DNA of 64,000 nucleotides from Enterobacter sp. RHBSTW-00994 (GTDB taxonomy: Bacteria; Pseudomonadota; Gammaproteobacteria; Enterobacterales; Enterobacteriaceae): NCBI RefSeq assembly GCF_013782625.1, contig NZ_CP056199.1, positions 4,420,588 to 4,484,587 on the forward strand. Reading direction: 5' to 3'. Every line of letters begins with the position of its first letter. Within the stretch, counting starts at the first letter, position 1. Under the pieces are notes generated by a model. The model made no database searches, had not been told where the DNA came from, and saw only the letters and a program-made list of their open reading frames with translations. Both the position numbers and the translations under genes were made by a program. Positions 49,726-63,529 of the stretch are shown here, piece by piece.

Positions 49726-52431
49726 ATGTTGATTCCGTCCAAATTAAGTCGCCCGGTTCGTCTTGACCACACGGTGGTTCGCGAGCGTCTGTTGGCTAAA
49801 CTTTCCGGCGCGCATAATTTCCGACTGGCGCTGGTTACGAGTCCTGCAGGTTATGGAAAAACAACGCTCATTTCGCAATGGGCAGCAGGGAAAAGCGATC
49901 TTGGCTGGTACTCCCTTGATGAGGGCGATAACCAGCAAGAGCGTTTTGCCAGTTACCTCATTGCGGCTATTCAGCAGGCAACCAACGGGCACTGTGTCAC
50001 CAGCGAAGTCATGGTGCAAAAACGCCAATATGCGAGCCTGTCTTCGCTGTTCTCTCAACTCTTTATCGAACTTGCAGAGTGGCATCGCCCACTTTATGTG
50101 GTCATTGATGATTATCATCTGATCACCAATCCGGTCATCCATGAGTCCATGCGCTTCTTCCTGCGCCATCAGCCAGAGAACCTGACCCTGGTCGTACTGT
50201 CACGCAATCTGCCGCAACTGGGTATTGCTAACCTGCGTGTTCGCGATCAATTGCTGGAAGTCGGAAGCCAGCAGCTTGCCTTTACCCATCAGGAAGCTAA
50301 ACAGTTCTTTGATTGTCGTCTGACGTCGCCTATTGAAGCAGCCGAAAGCAGTCGTCTTTGCGATGATGTCGCGGGTTGGGCCACCGCACTGCAGCTTATC
50401 GCCCTCTCCGCCCGCCAGAACAATAGCCCAACGCACCAGTCGGCGCGGCGTCTGGCCGGGATTAATGCCTCTCATCTGTCTGACTATCTGGTGGATGAAG
50501 TTCTGGACAGCGTTGACGCCTCAACACGCCAGTTTCTGCTGAAAAGTTCCCTTCTTCGTTCCATGAATGATGCGCTGATTGTGCGCGTCACGGGTATCGA
50601 AAACGGCCAGCTACAGCTCGAAGAGATCGAGCGTCAGGGGTTATTCCTGCAACGTATGGACGATCCTGGCGAATGGTTCTGCTACCACCCGTTGTTTGGC
50701 AACTTCTTACGCCAGCGTTGCCAGTGGGAACTTGCCGTTGAGCTACCTGAAATTCACCGCGCTGCCGCCGAAAGCTGGATGGCGCAAGGATTCCCAAGTG
50801 AAGCGATTCACCATGCGCTCGCCGCCGGTGATGCCAGTATGTTGCGCGATATCCTGCTCAATCACGCCTGGGGATTATTCAACCACAGCGAGCTGACGTT
50901 GCTCGAAGAGTCGTTAAAAGCCCTGCCGTGGGAAAGTCTGCTGGAAAATCCGCGTCTGGTCCTGTTGCAGGCCTGGCTGATGCAGAGCCAGCATCGCTAC
51001 AGTGAAGTGAATACCCTGCTCGCCCGTGCTGAACAGGAAATGGAAAGTGAGATGGATGCCACGCTGCACGGCGAGTTTAATGCCTTGCGTGCGCAGGTAG
51101 CGATCAACGACGGCGATCAGGAAGAGGCTGAACGCCTGGCGATGGTCGCCCTCGACGAACTGCCGTTAGCTAACTTCTACAGCCGTATCGTCGCCACCTC
51201 GGTTCACGGCGAAGTATTGCACTGCAAAGGCGACCTCACGCGTTCACTTTCCCTGATGCAGCAAACAGAGCAGATGGCCCGCCGTCATGATGTCTGGCAC
51301 TACGCGTTATGGAGCCTGATACAGCAAAGCGAAATCCTGTTCGCTCAGGGCTTCCTGCAGGCGGCCTGGGAAAACCAGGAGAAAGCGTTCCAGTTGATCC
51401 GCGATCAGCATCTGGAGCAGTTGCCGATGCATGAGTTCCTGCTGCGCATTCGCGCTCAACTGTTGTGGGCCTGGTCTCGCCTGGATGAAGCTGAAAGCTG
51501 CGCCCGCCAGGGTGTTGACGTGCTCTCAAGCTTCCAGCCCCAGCAGCAGTTGCAATGCCTGGCGTTGCTGGTGCAATGTTCGCTGGCACGCGGCGATCTG
51601 GACAATGCCCGTAACCACCTTAACCGTCTGGAAAACCTGCTGGGTAACGGTCAGTATCACAGTGACTGGGTCTCAAATGCCGATAAAGTCCGGGTGATTT
51701 ACTGGCAAATGACCGGTGACAAAAAAGCCGCCGCCAACTGGCTGCGTCAGACGCCAAAGCCCGAGTTTGCGAATAACCATTTCCTGCAAAGCCAGTGGCG
51801 CAATATCGCGCGCGTCCAGATCCTGCTGGGTGAATTTGAGCCTGCAGAGATGGTGCTGGAGGAGTTGAACGAAAACGCACGCAGCCTGCGCCTGATGAGC
51901 GATCTGAATCGCAACCTGCTACTGCTCAACCAGCTTTACTGGCAGGCAGACCGCAAAAATGATGCACAGCGCGTATTGCTCGAAGCGCTACAGCTCGCGA
52001 ACCGGACCGGATTCATCAGTCACTTTGTGATTGAAGGTGAGGTTATGGCACAGCAGTTACGCCAGCTTATTCAGCTCAATACGCTGCCGGAGCTGGACCA
52101 GCATCGTGCCCAGCGAATTTTGCGTGAGATTAACCAGCATCACCGTCACAAGTTTGCGCACTTTGATGAGAACTTTGTTGAACGTCTGCTGAACCACCCG
52201 GAAGTCCCGGAACTTATCCGCACCAGTCCGCTCACTCAGCGTGAATGGCAGGTTCTGGGGCTGATTTACTCTGGTTACAGCAACGAACAGATTGCCGGTG
52301 AACTGGCGGTTGCAGCGACCACCATCAAAACGCACATTCGTAATCTGTATCAGAAACTCGGTGTCGCGCATCGTCAGGATGCAGTGCAACATGCGCAGCA
52401 GCTGTTGAAGATGATGGGGTATGGCGTGTAG
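49726..52431 (+). CDS. malT: maltose regulon activator MalT
   Basis: ATP- and maltotriose-dependent transcription activator of the STAND/LAL type, 901 residues as in E. coli. Walker A is SPAGYGKTT near residue 38, the Walker B-like VIDDYH follows near 128, then winged-helix and superhelical repeat domains that bind maltotriose, and a C-terminal LuxR-type HTH ([20 protein letters not shown]). The ATG at 49726 is chosen; a GTG nine bases upstream adds three residues. In E. coli rtcA follows; here glpR converges directly. Confidence 0.97.
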   Translation: MLIPSKLSRPVRLDHTVVRERLLAKLSGAHNFRLALVTSPAGYGKTTLISQWAAGKSDLGWYSLDEGDNQQERFASYLIAAIQQATNGHCVTSEVMVQKRQYASLSSLFSQLFIELAEWHRPLYVVIDDYHLITNPVIHESMRFFLRHQPENLTLVVLSRNLPQLGIANLRVRDQLLEVGSQQLAFTHQEAKQFFDCRLTSPIEAAESSRLCDDVAGWATALQLIALSARQNNSPTHQSARRLAGINASHLSDYLVDEVLDSVDASTRQFLLKSSLLRSMNDALIVRVTGIENGQLQLEEIERQGLFLQRMDDPGEWFCYHPLFGNFLRQRCQWELAVELPEIHRAAAESWMAQGFPSEAIHHALAAGDASMLRDILLNHAWGLFNHSELTLLEESLKALPWESLLENPRLVLLQAWLMQSQHRYSEVNTLLARAEQEMESEMDATLHGEFNALRAQVAINDGDQEEAERLAMVALDELPLANFYSRIVATSVHGEVLHCKGDLTRSLSLMQQTEQMARRHDVWHYALWSLIQQSEILFAQGFLQAAWENQEKAFQLIRDQHLEQLPMHEFLLRIRAQLLWAWSRLDEAESCARQGVDVLSSFQPQQQLQCLALLVQCSLARGDLDNARNHLNRLENLLGNGQYHSDWVSNADKVRVIYWQMTGDKKAAANWLRQTPKPEFANNHFLQSQWRNIARVQILLGEFEPAEMVLEELNENARSLRLMSDLNRNLLLLNQLYWQADRKNDAQRVLLEALQLANRTGFISHFVIEGEVMAQQLRQLIQLNTLPELDQHRAQRILREINQHHRHKFAHFDENFVERLLNHPEVPELIRTSPLTQREWQVLGLIYSGYSNEQIAGELAVAATTIKTHIRNLYQKLGVAHRQDAVQHAQQLLKMMGYGV

Positions 52432-52455
52432 GTTCTTTGCGGCCTGTTGCCCTCA

Positions 52456-52484
52456 CCGCCTCTCTTCCACAGGGAGAGAGGCGG
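52456..52484. terminator. hairpin between malT and glpR
   Basis: Thirteen-base arms (52456-52468 and 52472-52484) with one wobble, around ACA: CCGCCTCTC...GAGAGGCGG. It is related to the CCCTCTCCC repeat family and lies in the only gap between the two converging genes. Confidence 0.7.
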
Positions 52485-52492
52485 CAGGCTTA

Positions 52493-53251
52493 TCAGCACA
52501 GTTCTAGCTGCAAATTATTATCTTTAATCACCTGCAACACTCCCGCTGGCGGCATCACGTCGGTGTAGACGGCATCCACCATACTGATGCTGCCCATGTT
52601 TACCATCGCGTTACGGCCAAATTTAGAGTGGTCCACCACCAGCATAACGTGACGCGAATTCTCAATAATCGCGCGCTTCGTACGAACTTCGTGGTAATCA
52701 AACTCCAGCAGGGAACCATCACTATCGATGCCACTGATCCCCAGAATGCCGAAATCAAGACGGAACTGGGAGATGAAATCGAGCGTTGCCTCCCCAATAA
52801 TCCCCCCGTCACGGCTACGCAGTTCTCCCCCCGCCAGAATGATGCGGAAATCATCTTTCTTCATCAGCGTATTGGCAACGTTCAGGTTGTTTGTCACCAC
52901 ACGCAGGTTCTCATGCTCCAGCAACGCATGGGCAACCGCCTCTGGCGTCGTCCCGATGTCGATAAACAGCGTTGCGCCATTCGGGATCTGGCTGGCGACT
53001 TTGCGGGCAATCCGTTCTTTTTCTGCTGTCTGTGTCGATTTACGGTCATGCCATGGGGTATTTACAGAACTGGATGGCAGAGCAGCCCCACCGTGGTGAC
53101 GCAGAATGCGGTTTTGATCGGCCAGATCGTTCAGGTCACGACGAATCGTTTGTGGGCTCACCGCAAATTGCTCGACGAGCTCTTCGGTACTGACGTATCC
53201 CTGTTTTTTTACCAGATCGATAATGGCGTCATGACGTTGTGTTTGTTTCAT
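52493..53251 (-). CDS. glpR: glycerol-3-phosphate regulon repressor
   Basis: DeoR-family repressor of glp genes, relieved by glycerol 3-phosphate; 252 residues as in E. coli. The N-terminal HTH includes VSTEELVEQFAVSPQTIRRD and the C-terminal sensor domain has GTTPEAVAHALLEH. Last gene of glpEGR, 15 bases after glpG. No frameshift is seen, unlike in some K-12 strains that carry a glpR mutation. Confidence 0.96.
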   Translation of the reverse strand: MKQTQRHDAIIDLVKKQGYVSTEELVEQFAVSPQTIRRDLNDLADQNRILRHHGGAALPSSSVNTPWHDRKSTQTAEKERIARKVASQIPNGATLFIDIGTTPEAVAHALLEHENLRVVTNNLNVANTLMKKDDFRIILAGGELRSRDGGIIGEATLDFISQFRLDFGILGISGIDSDGSLLEFDYHEVRTKRAIIENSRHVMLVVDHSKFGRNAMVNMGSISMVDAVYTDVMPPAGVLQVIKDNNLQLELC

Positions 53252-53266
53252 GAAAAATCCCTGGAA

Positions 53267-54097
53267 TTATGTTCGTTTCCGCGCATGCAGCGTATCAGCA
53301 AATGCCATTGCCAGCCCGACAGCCAGTCCGGTTACGTGCGCACCGTTGGCGATAGACATACCAAACAGATCAAACCATCCGGCGACTAACCATACTAATG
53401 CAAAGGTGATTAAACCGCGTTGCAGATAGATGCCGCTTTGCGGATCGCGCTCACCTCTGAGCCAGACATACCCCATTAAGGCATACACCACGCCAGAAAG
53501 CCCGCCAAACCATGGGCCACTGAATTTATGCTGCACATAACCGCTTAACAAGGCGCTGATTACCGTAATGACAATCAACTTACCGCTGCCCAGACGCTTT
53601 TCAACCGCGCCGCCGAGATACCACCACCACAGCAGGTTGAAAAGAATATGCATAACAGAAAAGTGCATCAGCGCGTGGGTAAAATAGCGCCAGACATCAA
53701 ACTGCACAGAGGGATCGTAAGGCCAGGCCAGCAGCAACATTACCGGCTGATCGCCCACCACGTTCATAATAATGAACACCAGGATACAAGCGGCCATCAG
53801 CAGCAGCGTAAAGGGGCCTGCGCGTTCACGTACCGTGGCAATAAAAGGAAAACGGCGATAGTGCAATCCGCTGCCCGTATGGCCAGATTGCCAGCTTGCC
53901 GCCAGATAGCGAGGGTCTGCGGGGTTCTCAAGGAAACGCGCCAGCTCAGCGTTTACACGCTCAGCCTGGCTTTCGTCAGCCAGCCAGACATCAGTCTGTG
54001 TATGTTGCTGGACGGTCAGAATAACGCCCTGCGTCGCCATATAATCGACAAACGCCTGGGCGACGCGCGGGTTGGTAAAAGAGGTAATCATCAGCAT
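53267..54097 (-). CDS. glpG: rhomboid protease GlpG
   Basis: Intramembrane serine protease, 276 residues as in E. coli. A cytoplasmic N-terminal domain precedes six membrane segments with catalytic Ser201 ([13 protein letters not shown]) and His254 ([11 protein letters not shown]). The L1-loop WR motif ([12 protein letters not shown]) is present. Middle gene of glpEGR. Confidence 0.97.
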   Translation of the reverse strand: MLMITSFTNPRVAQAFVDYMATQGVILTVQQHTQTDVWLADESQAERVNAELARFLENPADPRYLAASWQSGHTGSGLHYRRFPFIATVRERAGPFTLLLMAACILVFIIMNVVGDQPVMLLLAWPYDPSVQFDVWRYFTHALMHFSVMHILFNLLWWWYLGGAVEKRLGSGKLIVITVISALLSGYVQHKFSGPWFGGLSGVVYALMGYVWLRGERDPQSGIYLQRGLITFALVWLVAGWFDLFGMSIANGAHVTGLAVGLAMAFADTLHARKRT

Positions 54098-54149
54098 CGC
54101 AGCAGTCGCTTATTTCCACACAAAAGGGGACAGTATAGAGCGAATGGTT

Positions 54150-54482
54150 TTAGCCGCCAAACGCGTGCTCAACTTCTGCCGGGAAATGGCGATGCCAGGC
54201 GTCAAAGCCGCCGTCGACACTATAAACTGCATCATAACCTTGCTGGAGCAGATACTGCGCCGCCCCTTTGCTGCTGTTGCCGTGGTAGCACATCACCATC
54301 ACCGGCGTTTCGAAGTCGTTATCGCGCATAAACGCGCCCAGAGAGTCGTTAGTCAGATGAAATGCGCCCGGCGTATGGCCCATAGCGAAACTTTGCGGAT
54401 CACGAATATCCACCAGCACCGCCGTTCCCTGGTGCATTTTCTGATGGGCTTCTTCTACGTTAATACATTCAAAATGATCCAT
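54150..54482 (-). CDS. glpE: thiosulfate sulfurtransferase GlpE
   Basis: Single-domain rhodanese, 110 residues (108 in E. coli), that transfers sulfur from thiosulfate to cyanide or thioredoxin in vitro. The active-site Cys65 is in [11 protein letters not shown]. First gene of glpEGR, divergent from glpD. Confidence 0.96.
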   Translation of the reverse strand: MDHFECINVEEAHQKMHQGTAVLVDIRDPQSFAMGHTPGAFHLTNDSLGAFMRDNDFETPVMVMCYHGNSSKGAAQYLLQQGYDAVYSVDGGFDAWHRHFPAEVEHAFGG

Positions 54483-54535
54483 GCTGTTCTCTTTACATTA
54501 TTCAGGTTGGGTGCGGTCTGATGCTCTCACCCCGG

Positions 54536-54591
54536 CCCTCTCCCTTCAAGGAAGAAGGAGCAAATCATTCCCTCGTCCGTCTGGGGAGAGG
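54536..54591. repeat. spread copy of the CCCTCTCCC palindrome near glpE
   Basis: CCCTCTCCC (54536-54544) and GGGGAGAGG (54583-54591) are separated by 38 bases instead of 3-5. It looks like an interrupted copy of the repeat, here upstream of glpE rather than at a gene end. Confidence 0.5.
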
Positions 54592-54698
54592 AGGCATTAT
54601 TTTACCCTCTAGTGTACGTCCTGGCGGCGGGTAAACGCCATTATGTTATCCATATCACTCTAAATTGTTTTTTTGATGTTACCAAAAGCGCGAGCCTT

Positions 54699-54744
54699 TG
54701 CTATTATGAGCGATATCGAACATTTTTGAGCTTTAACGAAAGTG
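54699..54744 (+). promoter_or_regulatory. glpD promoter with two GlpR-like operators
   Basis: An extended -10, TGCTATTAT (54699-54707), is overlapped by operator 1, TATGAGCGATATCGAACATT (54705-54724). A second site, TTTGAGCTTTAACGAAAGTG (54725-54744), follows directly, 20 bp on. Both resemble the GlpR consensus with TTCG/CGAA halves. Repression by GlpR, encoded next door, is expected. Confidence 0.7.
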
Positions 54745-54756
54745 CATGAGGGTGAC

Positions 54757-56265
54757 ATGGAAACCAAAGATCTGATTGTAATAGGCGGTGGCATCAACGG
54801 TGCAGGTATTGCAGTCGATGCCGCAGGACGCGGGTTATCGGTACTGATGCTGGAAGCCAACGATCTCGCCTGTGCGACATCGTCCGCCAGCTCAAAACTG
54901 ATCCACGGAGGCCTGCGCTACCTGGAACACTACGAGTTTCGCCTCGTCAGTGAGGCGCTGGCAGAACGTGAAGTTCTGTTGAAAATGGCTCCCCATCTGG
55001 CCATCCCGATGCGCTTTCGTCTTCCCCACCGTCCACACCTCCGTCCGGCATGGATGATCCGCATTGGGCTGTTTATGTACGATCACCTGGGTAAACGCAC
55101 CAGCCTGCCGGGCTCAGGTGGTTTGCGTTTTGGCTCAGAATCAGTGCTTAAACCTGAAATCGTGCGCGGATTCGAATATTCCGACTGTTGGGTGGATGAT
55201 GCCCGTCTGGTTCTTGCCAATGCGCAGATGGTGCAGAAGAAAGGCGGTGAAGTGAAAACCCGCACTCGTGCAACGGCAGCCCGCCGTGAAAACGGCCTGT
55301 GGATTGTTGAAGCGGAAGATGTCGATACCGGCGAGAAATTCAGCTGGAAAGCACGCGGTCTGGTGAATGCTACCGGCCCGTGGGTGAAACAGTTCTTTGA
55401 CGATGGCATGCACCTGCCTTCCCCATACGGGATCCGCCTGATTAAAGGCAGCCATATTGTCGTGCCGCGCGTACACACCCAAAAACAGGCCTACATCCTG
55501 CAAAACGAAGATAAGCGCATTGTGTTTGTCATTCCGTGGATGGACGAGTTCTCGATCATCGGCACAACCGATGTGGAGTACAAAGGCGACCCGAAAAATG
55601 TCGAGATCGATGAGAGCGAGATTAACTACCTGCTGAAAGTGTACAACGCCCACTTTAAGAAACAGCTGGCCCGCAATGATATCGTCTGGACCTATTCAGG
55701 CGTGCGTCCGTTGTGCGATGACGAATCCGACTCTCCACAGGCAATCACGCGCGACTACACGCTCGATATTCATGATGTCGATGGTCAGGCTCCCCTGCTT
55801 TCTGTATTTGGCGGGAAGCTCACAACCTATCGCAAGCTGGCCGAGCATGCGCTGGAAAAACTGGTTCCGTACTATAAAGGCATCGGCCCGGCGTGGACCA
55901 AAGGCGCGGTACTGCCTGGTGGTGAAATCGGCGGCAACCGGGATGACTTTGCGGCGAAGCTGCGCCGTCGTTACCCGTTCATTACCGAATCCATGGCTCG
56001 CCATTATGCCCGCACCTATGGCAGCAACACCGAGTGGATTTTGGGCGAGGCAAAAGAGATCTCCGACCTGGGCGAGCATTTCGGACACGAGCTGTACGAA
56101 GCAGAGCTGCGCTATCTGGTTGAACACGAATGGGTGCGCCGACTGGATGATGCTATCTGGCGTCGTACCAAAGAAGGGATGTGGCTGAATGCTGAACAGC
56201 AGTCTCGCGTGGCCCAGTGGTTACTGCAACATGCGGGAAAGCGTGAGCTGTCGTTAGCGTCGTAA
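54757..56265 (+). CDS. glpD: aerobic glycerol-3-phosphate dehydrogenase
   Basis: FAD enzyme on the inner membrane that oxidises glycerol 3-phosphate to DHAP and feeds electrons to quinones. It has 502 residues (501 in E. coli). The FAD motif is IGGGINGAG (9-17), and IHGGLRYLEHYEF and SVFGGKLTTYRKLAEHAL are family signatures. GAGGGTGAC precedes the ATG at 54757; the ATG at 54742 is not favoured. It converges on glgP. Confidence 0.97.
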   Translation: METKDLIVIGGGINGAGIAVDAAGRGLSVLMLEANDLACATSSASSKLIHGGLRYLEHYEFRLVSEALAEREVLLKMAPHLAIPMRFRLPHRPHLRPAWMIRIGLFMYDHLGKRTSLPGSGGLRFGSESVLKPEIVRGFEYSDCWVDDARLVLANAQMVQKKGGEVKTRTRATAARRENGLWIVEAEDVDTGEKFSWKARGLVNATGPWVKQFFDDGMHLPSPYGIRLIKGSHIVVPRVHTQKQAYILQNEDKRIVFVIPWMDEFSIIGTTDVEYKGDPKNVEIDESEINYLLKVYNAHFKKQLARNDIVWTYSGVRPLCDDESDSPQAITRDYTLDIHDVDGQAPLLSVFGGKLTTYRKLAEHALEKLVPYYKGIGPAWTKGAVLPGGEIGGNRDDFAAKLRRRYPFITESMARHYARTYGSNTEWILGEAKEISDLGEHFGHELYEAELRYLVEHEWVRRLDDAIWRRTKEGMWLNAEQQSRVAQWLLQHAGKRELSLAS

Positions 56266-56281
56266 TACGTTCGGCCTTATG

Positions 56282-56339
56282 CCCTCTCCCGTTGGGAGAG
56301 GGCGCAAACATTAAAAGCGGCAACCAGGGTTGCCGCTTT
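56282..56339. terminator. composite palindrome and terminator between glpD and glgP
   Basis: A perfect CCCTCTCCC-GTT-GGGAGAGGG palindrome (56282-56302) is followed by AAAGCGGCAAC (56314-56324) pairing with GTTGCCGCTTT (56329-56339). From GGAGAGGGCG through the first hairpin arm it matches the element after nfuA with only a few substitutions. Confidence 0.85.
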
Positions 56340-56343
56340 GCTT

Positions 56344-58809
<2,466 letters not shown>

Positions 58810-60243
58810 TTACATCAAGCGTTGATAGAGATCGCGGTATGACTGCGCCGCAACGTGCCAACTAAAATCCATGGCCATCGCCTGGCGTTGAACGTAACGC
58901 CACAAAGAAGGACGGGACCACAATACGAAAGCACGCCGAATCGCCCGAAGTAGCGACCAGGCATTACTGTCTTCAAAAACAAACCCGCTGGCGATTCCGT
59001 CCGCCAGATTTTCCAGTGAACTGTCAGACACGGTATCCGCCAGCCCGCCGGTCCGTCGCACCAGCGGCAACGTGCCGTATTTCAGCCCGTACAACTGCGT
59101 CAGACCACAAGGCTCAAAGCGGCTCGGTACGAGGATCACATCAGCACCGCCCATAATGCGGTGTGAAAAGGCTTCGTGATAACCGATCTGCACCCCAACC
59201 TGACCCGGATGTTCCGCTGCGGCAGCGAGGAAACCTTCCTGCAACACCGGATCGCCTGCACCCAGCAGCGCCAACTGGCCTCCCTGCTCCAGTAACCCCG
59301 GCAGGGCTTCCAGCACCAGATCCAGCCCTTTTTGACTGGTCAGGCGGCTCACCACGGCAAACAGCGGCGCTTTGTCATTCACCTTCAGCCCCATCGCAAT
59401 TTGCAACTGACGCTTGTTTTCGGCCTTATCTTCGACCGAATCCCGGCCATAGCGTGAAGCCAACAGAAGGTCGGTTTCCGGGCTCCAGATTTTTTCATCA
59501 ACGCCGTTCAGAATTCCCGAGAGTCGTCCTTCACGATGACGCTGACTGAGCAACCCTTCCAGACCATAGCCAAACTGTGCTTCGGTAATTTCACGGGCAT
59601 ACGTCGGGCTAACCGCCGTAATGTGGTCGGCGTAGTACAGCCCGGCTTTCAGGAAGGAAATCTGTCCCTTAAATTCCAGGCCGTGCATGTTATAGAACGA
59701 CCATGGCAGATCGATGTCATTCATATGATGGGCGTAATACATGCCCTGATACGCCAGATTGTGCACCGTAAAGACCGATTTGGCGGGATGACCACGCGCC
59801 GCCAGATAAGCAGGGGCAAGCCCCGCATGCCAGTCATGCGCATGTACCACATCAGGACGCCAGAACGGGTCCAGTCCGACGGCCATTTCCGCCCCCACCC
59901 AGCCCAGTAACGCAAACCGCAGCACGTTATCCGGGTAGGCGAACAGGTTGGTATCGTGGTACGGACTGCCCGGTCTGTTGTATAAATGCGGCGCGTCAAT
60001 CAGGTAAATACCTACGCCATTGTAATGTCCAAACAGCAATGTAATACGCCCGGCAAAGGTATCGCGACGGGTCACAACCTGAGCATCAGGAATACCGCGT
60101 CGGATATCCGGAAAAGCGGGAAGCAGGACTCGTGCATCCACACCACCGGCAATTTGTGCTGCCGGCAGTGCGCCAATGACATCTGCCAGACCGCCCGTTT
60201 TCAATAACGGGAACATCTCTGAACATACGTGTAAAACCTGCAT
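58810..60243 (-). CDS. glgA: glycogen synthase
   Basis: GT5 glycosyltransferase adding glucose from ADP-glucose to glycogen; 477 residues as in E. coli. The ADP-glucose-binding KTGGLADV motif is at residues 15-22, and the C-terminal part has [18 protein letters not shown]. Its start overlaps the glgC stop by one base (TAATG). Confidence 0.98.
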   Translation of the reverse strand: MQVLHVCSEMFPLLKTGGLADVIGALPAAQIAGGVDARVLLPAFPDIRRGIPDAQVVTRRDTFAGRITLLFGHYNGVGIYLIDAPHLYNRPGSPYHDTNLFAYPDNVLRFALLGWVGAEMAVGLDPFWRPDVVHAHDWHAGLAPAYLAARGHPAKSVFTVHNLAYQGMYYAHHMNDIDLPWSFYNMHGLEFKGQISFLKAGLYYADHITAVSPTYAREITEAQFGYGLEGLLSQRHREGRLSGILNGVDEKIWSPETDLLLASRYGRDSVEDKAENKRQLQIAMGLKVNDKAPLFAVVSRLTSQKGLDLVLEALPGLLEQGGQLALLGAGDPVLQEGFLAAAAEHPGQVGVQIGYHEAFSHRIMGGADVILVPSRFEPCGLTQLYGLKYGTLPLVRRTGGLADTVSDSSLENLADGIASGFVFEDSNAWSLLRAIRRAFVLWSRPSLWRYVQRQAMAMDFSWHVAAQSYRDLYQRLM

Positions 60244-61538
60244 TATCGCTCCTGTTTGACCTGCAGTTTCCGCAGCATTTCACGTGTAACCAGTACGATA
60301 CCTTCCTCGGAGCGGTAGAAACGGCGCGCATCCTCTTCCGCATTCTCCCCAATCACCATCCCTTCAGGAATGACGCAGGCACGGTCAATCACGCAACGGC
60401 GTAAGCGGCACGAACGCCCTACCCAGACATCCGGCAACAATACTGCCGAATCGATATTACAGAATGAGTTCACACGCACGCGTGGGAACAGCACGGACTG
60501 CACCACCACAGATCCAGAGATAATGCACCCGCCAGAGACCAGCGAGTTCAGCGTCATGCCGTGGCTACCCGAACGGTCCTGCACGAATTTGGCTGGCGGG
60601 AGTGATTCCATGTGGGTGCGAATCGGCCAGTTCTGATCGTACATATCCAGTTCAGGTGTGACGGATGCCAGATCGAGGTTTGCTTTCCAGTATGCTTCCA
60701 GTGTTCCCACATCGCGCCAGTAAGGTTCAGAGTTCGGATCTGACTGTACGCAGGACAATGGGAAAGGATGTGCATAAGCCATGCCAGCTTTGGTGATTTT
60801 CGGAATGATATCCTTACCGAAATCATGGCTGGACTGTTCATCCCCGTCATCGGCTTCCAGCAACTCATAAAGGTAATCTGCATCAAAGATATAGATCCCC
60901 ATGCTGGCCAGCGATTTGGTTGCATCTCCCGGCATTGCAGGCGGATTAGCGGGTTTTTCAACGAATTCGATGATCTTGTCGTTTTCATCAACAGCCATCA
61001 CACCAAATGCCTTTGCCTCTTCAATAGGCACAGGCATACAAGCCACGGTGCAACGTGCCCCTTTTTCGACATGGTCGATCAACATGCGCGAGTAATCTTG
61101 CTTGTAGATATGGTCACCCGCGAGGATCACGATGTATTCGGCGTTATAGCGGCGAATAATGTCGAGGTTTTGCGTTACCGCATCTGCCGTCCCGCGATAC
61201 CAGTTTTCACCGTGTACACGCTGTTGGGCAGGAAGCAGATCGACAAACTCATTCATCTGTTCGCTAAAGAAAGACCAGCCACGCTGGATGTGTTGTACCA
61301 GCGTGTGGGACTGGTATTGGGTGATTACGCCAATGCGGCGAATACCTGAGTTCAGACAGTTGGACAGTGCAAAATCGATAATACGAAATTTACCGCCAAA
61401 ATGGACGGCAGGTTTGGCGCGTTTGATCGTCAAATCTTTCAGACGAGTACCGCGACCACCAGCAAGTATCAGGGCAACAGATTTTAATGGGAGCTGGCGC
61501 GCCAACATTAACGGATCGTTCTTATCTAATCTAACCAT
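60243..61538 (-). CDS. glgC: glucose-1-phosphate adenylyltransferase
   Basis: Rate-setting enzyme of glycogen synthesis that makes ADP-glucose; activated by fructose 1,6-bisphosphate and inhibited by AMP. It has 431 residues as in E. coli. The nucleotide motif [15 protein letters not shown] starts near residue 24 and Lys39, implicated in activator binding, is present. The C-terminal left-handed beta-helix is intact. The start at 61538 follows AAGGAG by six bases; 61574 would overlap glgX. Confidence 0.98.
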   Translation of the reverse strand: MVRLDKNDPLMLARQLPLKSVALILAGGRGTRLKDLTIKRAKPAVHFGGKFRIIDFALSNCLNSGIRRIGVITQYQSHTLVQHIQRGWSFFSEQMNEFVDLLPAQQRVHGENWYRGTADAVTQNLDIIRRYNAEYIVILAGDHIYKQDYSRMLIDHVEKGARCTVACMPVPIEEAKAFGVMAVDENDKIIEFVEKPANPPAMPGDATKSLASMGIYIFDADYLYELLEADDGDEQSSHDFGKDIIPKITKAGMAYAHPFPLSCVQSDPNSEPYWRDVGTLEAYWKANLDLASVTPELDMYDQNWPIRTHMESLPPAKFVQDRSGSHGMTLNSLVSGGCIISGSVVVQSVLFPRVRVNSFCNIDSAVLLPDVWVGRSCRLRRCVIDRACVIPEGMVIGENAEEDARRFYRSEEGIVLVTREMLRKLQVKQER

Positions 61539-61555
61539 GACTAACTCCTTTTTTA

Positions 61556-63529
61556 TCATCTCTGGAACACGCACACTCCGTGCGCAGGCCCATGCCAGAC
61601 TGCCATTACGACCGGGTTATCCTCTCCGGCAAAAGGGGGAATGGCGTGCCACGCCCCATCAGGTAATACAAAATTAACCACGTCCTGCGTGGCGTTTAAC
61701 GTGATAAGCCAGCGTTCCGAAAGCAGGATTTGCAGGCATGGCATTCCGCTTTGCCACTCTTCTGCACTCAGTGGCTGCGCCTCTTTGTTTAGCCAGACAA
61801 CGTTGCCATCGCCCTCTTCCCACCACTGGTTGGCGGTGAGCGCAGGTATGGTCTGTCGCAGGCGAATCAGTGCAGCAGTGAAATGCGCCAGGCCGCTGTT
61901 CGCCTGTTCCCACGCCAGCCAGGTTAAGGTGTTATCCTGGCAATACGCGTTGTTGTTGCCATGCTGACTGTGACCATGCTCATCGCCCGCCAGCAGCATA
62001 GGCGTCCCTTGCGAAAGCAGCAGCGTCGTAAGCAACGCATGGATGCTGGCGCGTCGCCGCTCAATAACATCCTGACTCCCGCCTAATCCTTCTATACCAT
62101 GGTTGGAGCTATGGTTATTGTTAGTGCCATCGCGATTTTCTTCGCCATTTGCCTCATTATGTTTCTGATTGAAACAAACACAGTCGCGTAGGGTAAAACC
62201 GTCGTGCGCTGTCACCAGATTGATGGTGGCAGAGGGTAACTTTCCATCACGTTTGAACAGGTCGCTGGAGGCCGCAAAGCGCCCGGCAAACTCACCCAAC
62301 GACAGATTTCTCTCCAGCCAGAAACGACGTGTGGCATCGCGATAATGATCGTTCCACTCGGCAAACAGCGGCGGGAAATTCCCCACCTGATAACCCCCCT
62401 CACCAATGTCCCACGGCTCGGCTATCAGCTTGAGCCGCGACAGCACAGGACAATGTTTAATGGCCTCAAACAGCGGTGCTTGCTGGGTAAACGCTGGCGT
62501 ACGCCCCATGACAGACGCCAAATCGAAACGGAAACCATCGATGTGATACGTTTCGACCCAATATTTCAGGCATTCATACGCATAATGCGTCACCGCAGGA
62601 TGGCTCAGGTTGAGCGTGTTACCGCAACCGGTCCAGTTGTAGTAATCGCCATCCTCCCTGATCCAATAATAGCTACGGTTATCAATTCCGCGCAGGGAGA
62701 GCGTTGGCCCATCGAGATCGCTTTCCGCGCTGTGGTTCAGCACCACATCCAGAATGACCTCAATACCCGCCTGGTGCAGCGCCTTCACCGCATCGCGGAA
62801 CTCATCTCTGGCTTTTTCAGGCTGGGTGGCATAGCGCGGTTCAAGCGCAAACATAGCCAACGGGTTGTAGCCCCAGTAGTTACTCAGCCCCAGCCGCTGC
62901 AGCCGCGGTTCACTGCTGAAATGCGCCACGGGCAGCAGTTCCAGTGCGGTGATCCCGAGGTGTTTGAGATACGCAATCATCACCGGATGGGCGAGCGCTT
63001 TATACGTTCCGCGCATCTCTTTGGGAATTGACGGATGCAGGTACGTCAGCCCTTTGACGTGCGCTTCGTAGATCACCGTATTGCCCCACGGCGTATCAGG
63101 CGAAGCGTCATCTTCCCAGTCATAGAGATCGCTCACGACAACACTTTTCGGCACGATTGATGCACTGTCCCGGTGATCGGGTTCACCGTACCCCACGTGC
63201 AGCACCGGGTCGTCTTTTAGATCGCCATCGACGCGATGCGCGCAAGGGTCAATCAGCAGTTTCGCCGAATTAAACCAGTGCCCCTGCGACGGTTCCCACG
63301 GGCCGTGAACGCGAAAGCCGTAATGCATCCCCGGCCTTCCCCCGGCCAGATACCCGTGCCAGGTATCCCCTGTGCGAGCTGGCAAGTCATAACGATGTTC
63401 GTTACCTTCGCCGTCAAACACACAGAGTTCAACTCGCTCCGCATGGGCAGAAAAGAGGGTAAAGTTCACCCCCTTTCCATCAAAACGTGCCCCGAGCGGC
63501 TCGGGTCTACCTGTCGTGAGTTGCGTCAT
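61556..63529 (-). CDS. glgX: glycogen debranching enzyme GlgX
   Basis: GH13 isoamylase-type enzyme that removes short limit-dextrin branches; 657 residues as in E. coli. It has an N-terminal CBM48 domain, then the catalytic barrel with [27 protein letters not shown] (nucleophile Asp), LIAEPWDIG (acid/base Glu) and [13 protein letters not shown]. The start overlaps the glgB stop (ATGA). Confidence 0.97.
   Translation of the reverse strand: MTQLTTGRPEPLGARFDGKGVNFTLFSAHAERVELCVFDGEGNEHRYDLPARTGDTWHGYLAGGRPGMHYGFRVHGPWEPSQGHWFNSAKLLIDPCAHRVDGDLKDDPVLHVGYGEPDHRDSASIVPKSVVVSDLYDWEDDASPDTPWGNTVIYEAHVKGLTYLHPSIPKEMRGTYKALAHPVMIAYLKHLGITALELLPVAHFSSEPRLQRLGLSNYWGYNPLAMFALEPRYATQPEKARDEFRDAVKALHQAGIEVILDVVLNHSAESDLDGPTLSLRGIDNRSYYWIREDGDYYNWTGCGNTLNLSHPAVTHYAYECLKYWVETYHIDGFRFDLASVMGRTPAFTQQAPLFEAIKHCPVLSRLKLIAEPWDIGEGGYQVGNFPPLFAEWNDHYRDATRRFWLERNLSLGEFAGRFAASSDLFKRDGKLPSATINLVTAHDGFTLRDCVCFNQKHNEANGEENRDGTNNNHSSNHGIEGLGGSQDVIERRRASIHALLTTLLLSQGTPMLLAGDEHGHSQHGNNNAYCQDNTLTWLAWEQANSGLAHFTAALIRLRQTIPALTANQWWEEGDGNVVWLNKEAQPLSAEEWQSGMPCLQILLSERWLITLNATQDVVNFVLPDGAWHAIPPFAGEDNPVVMAVWHGPAHGVCVFQR

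Noticed and set aside
52432..52492. Remnant of rtcA or rtcR between malT and glpR
   Set aside because: Only 61 bases separate the stops and they consist mostly of a terminator-like hairpin; no coding remnant is visible.
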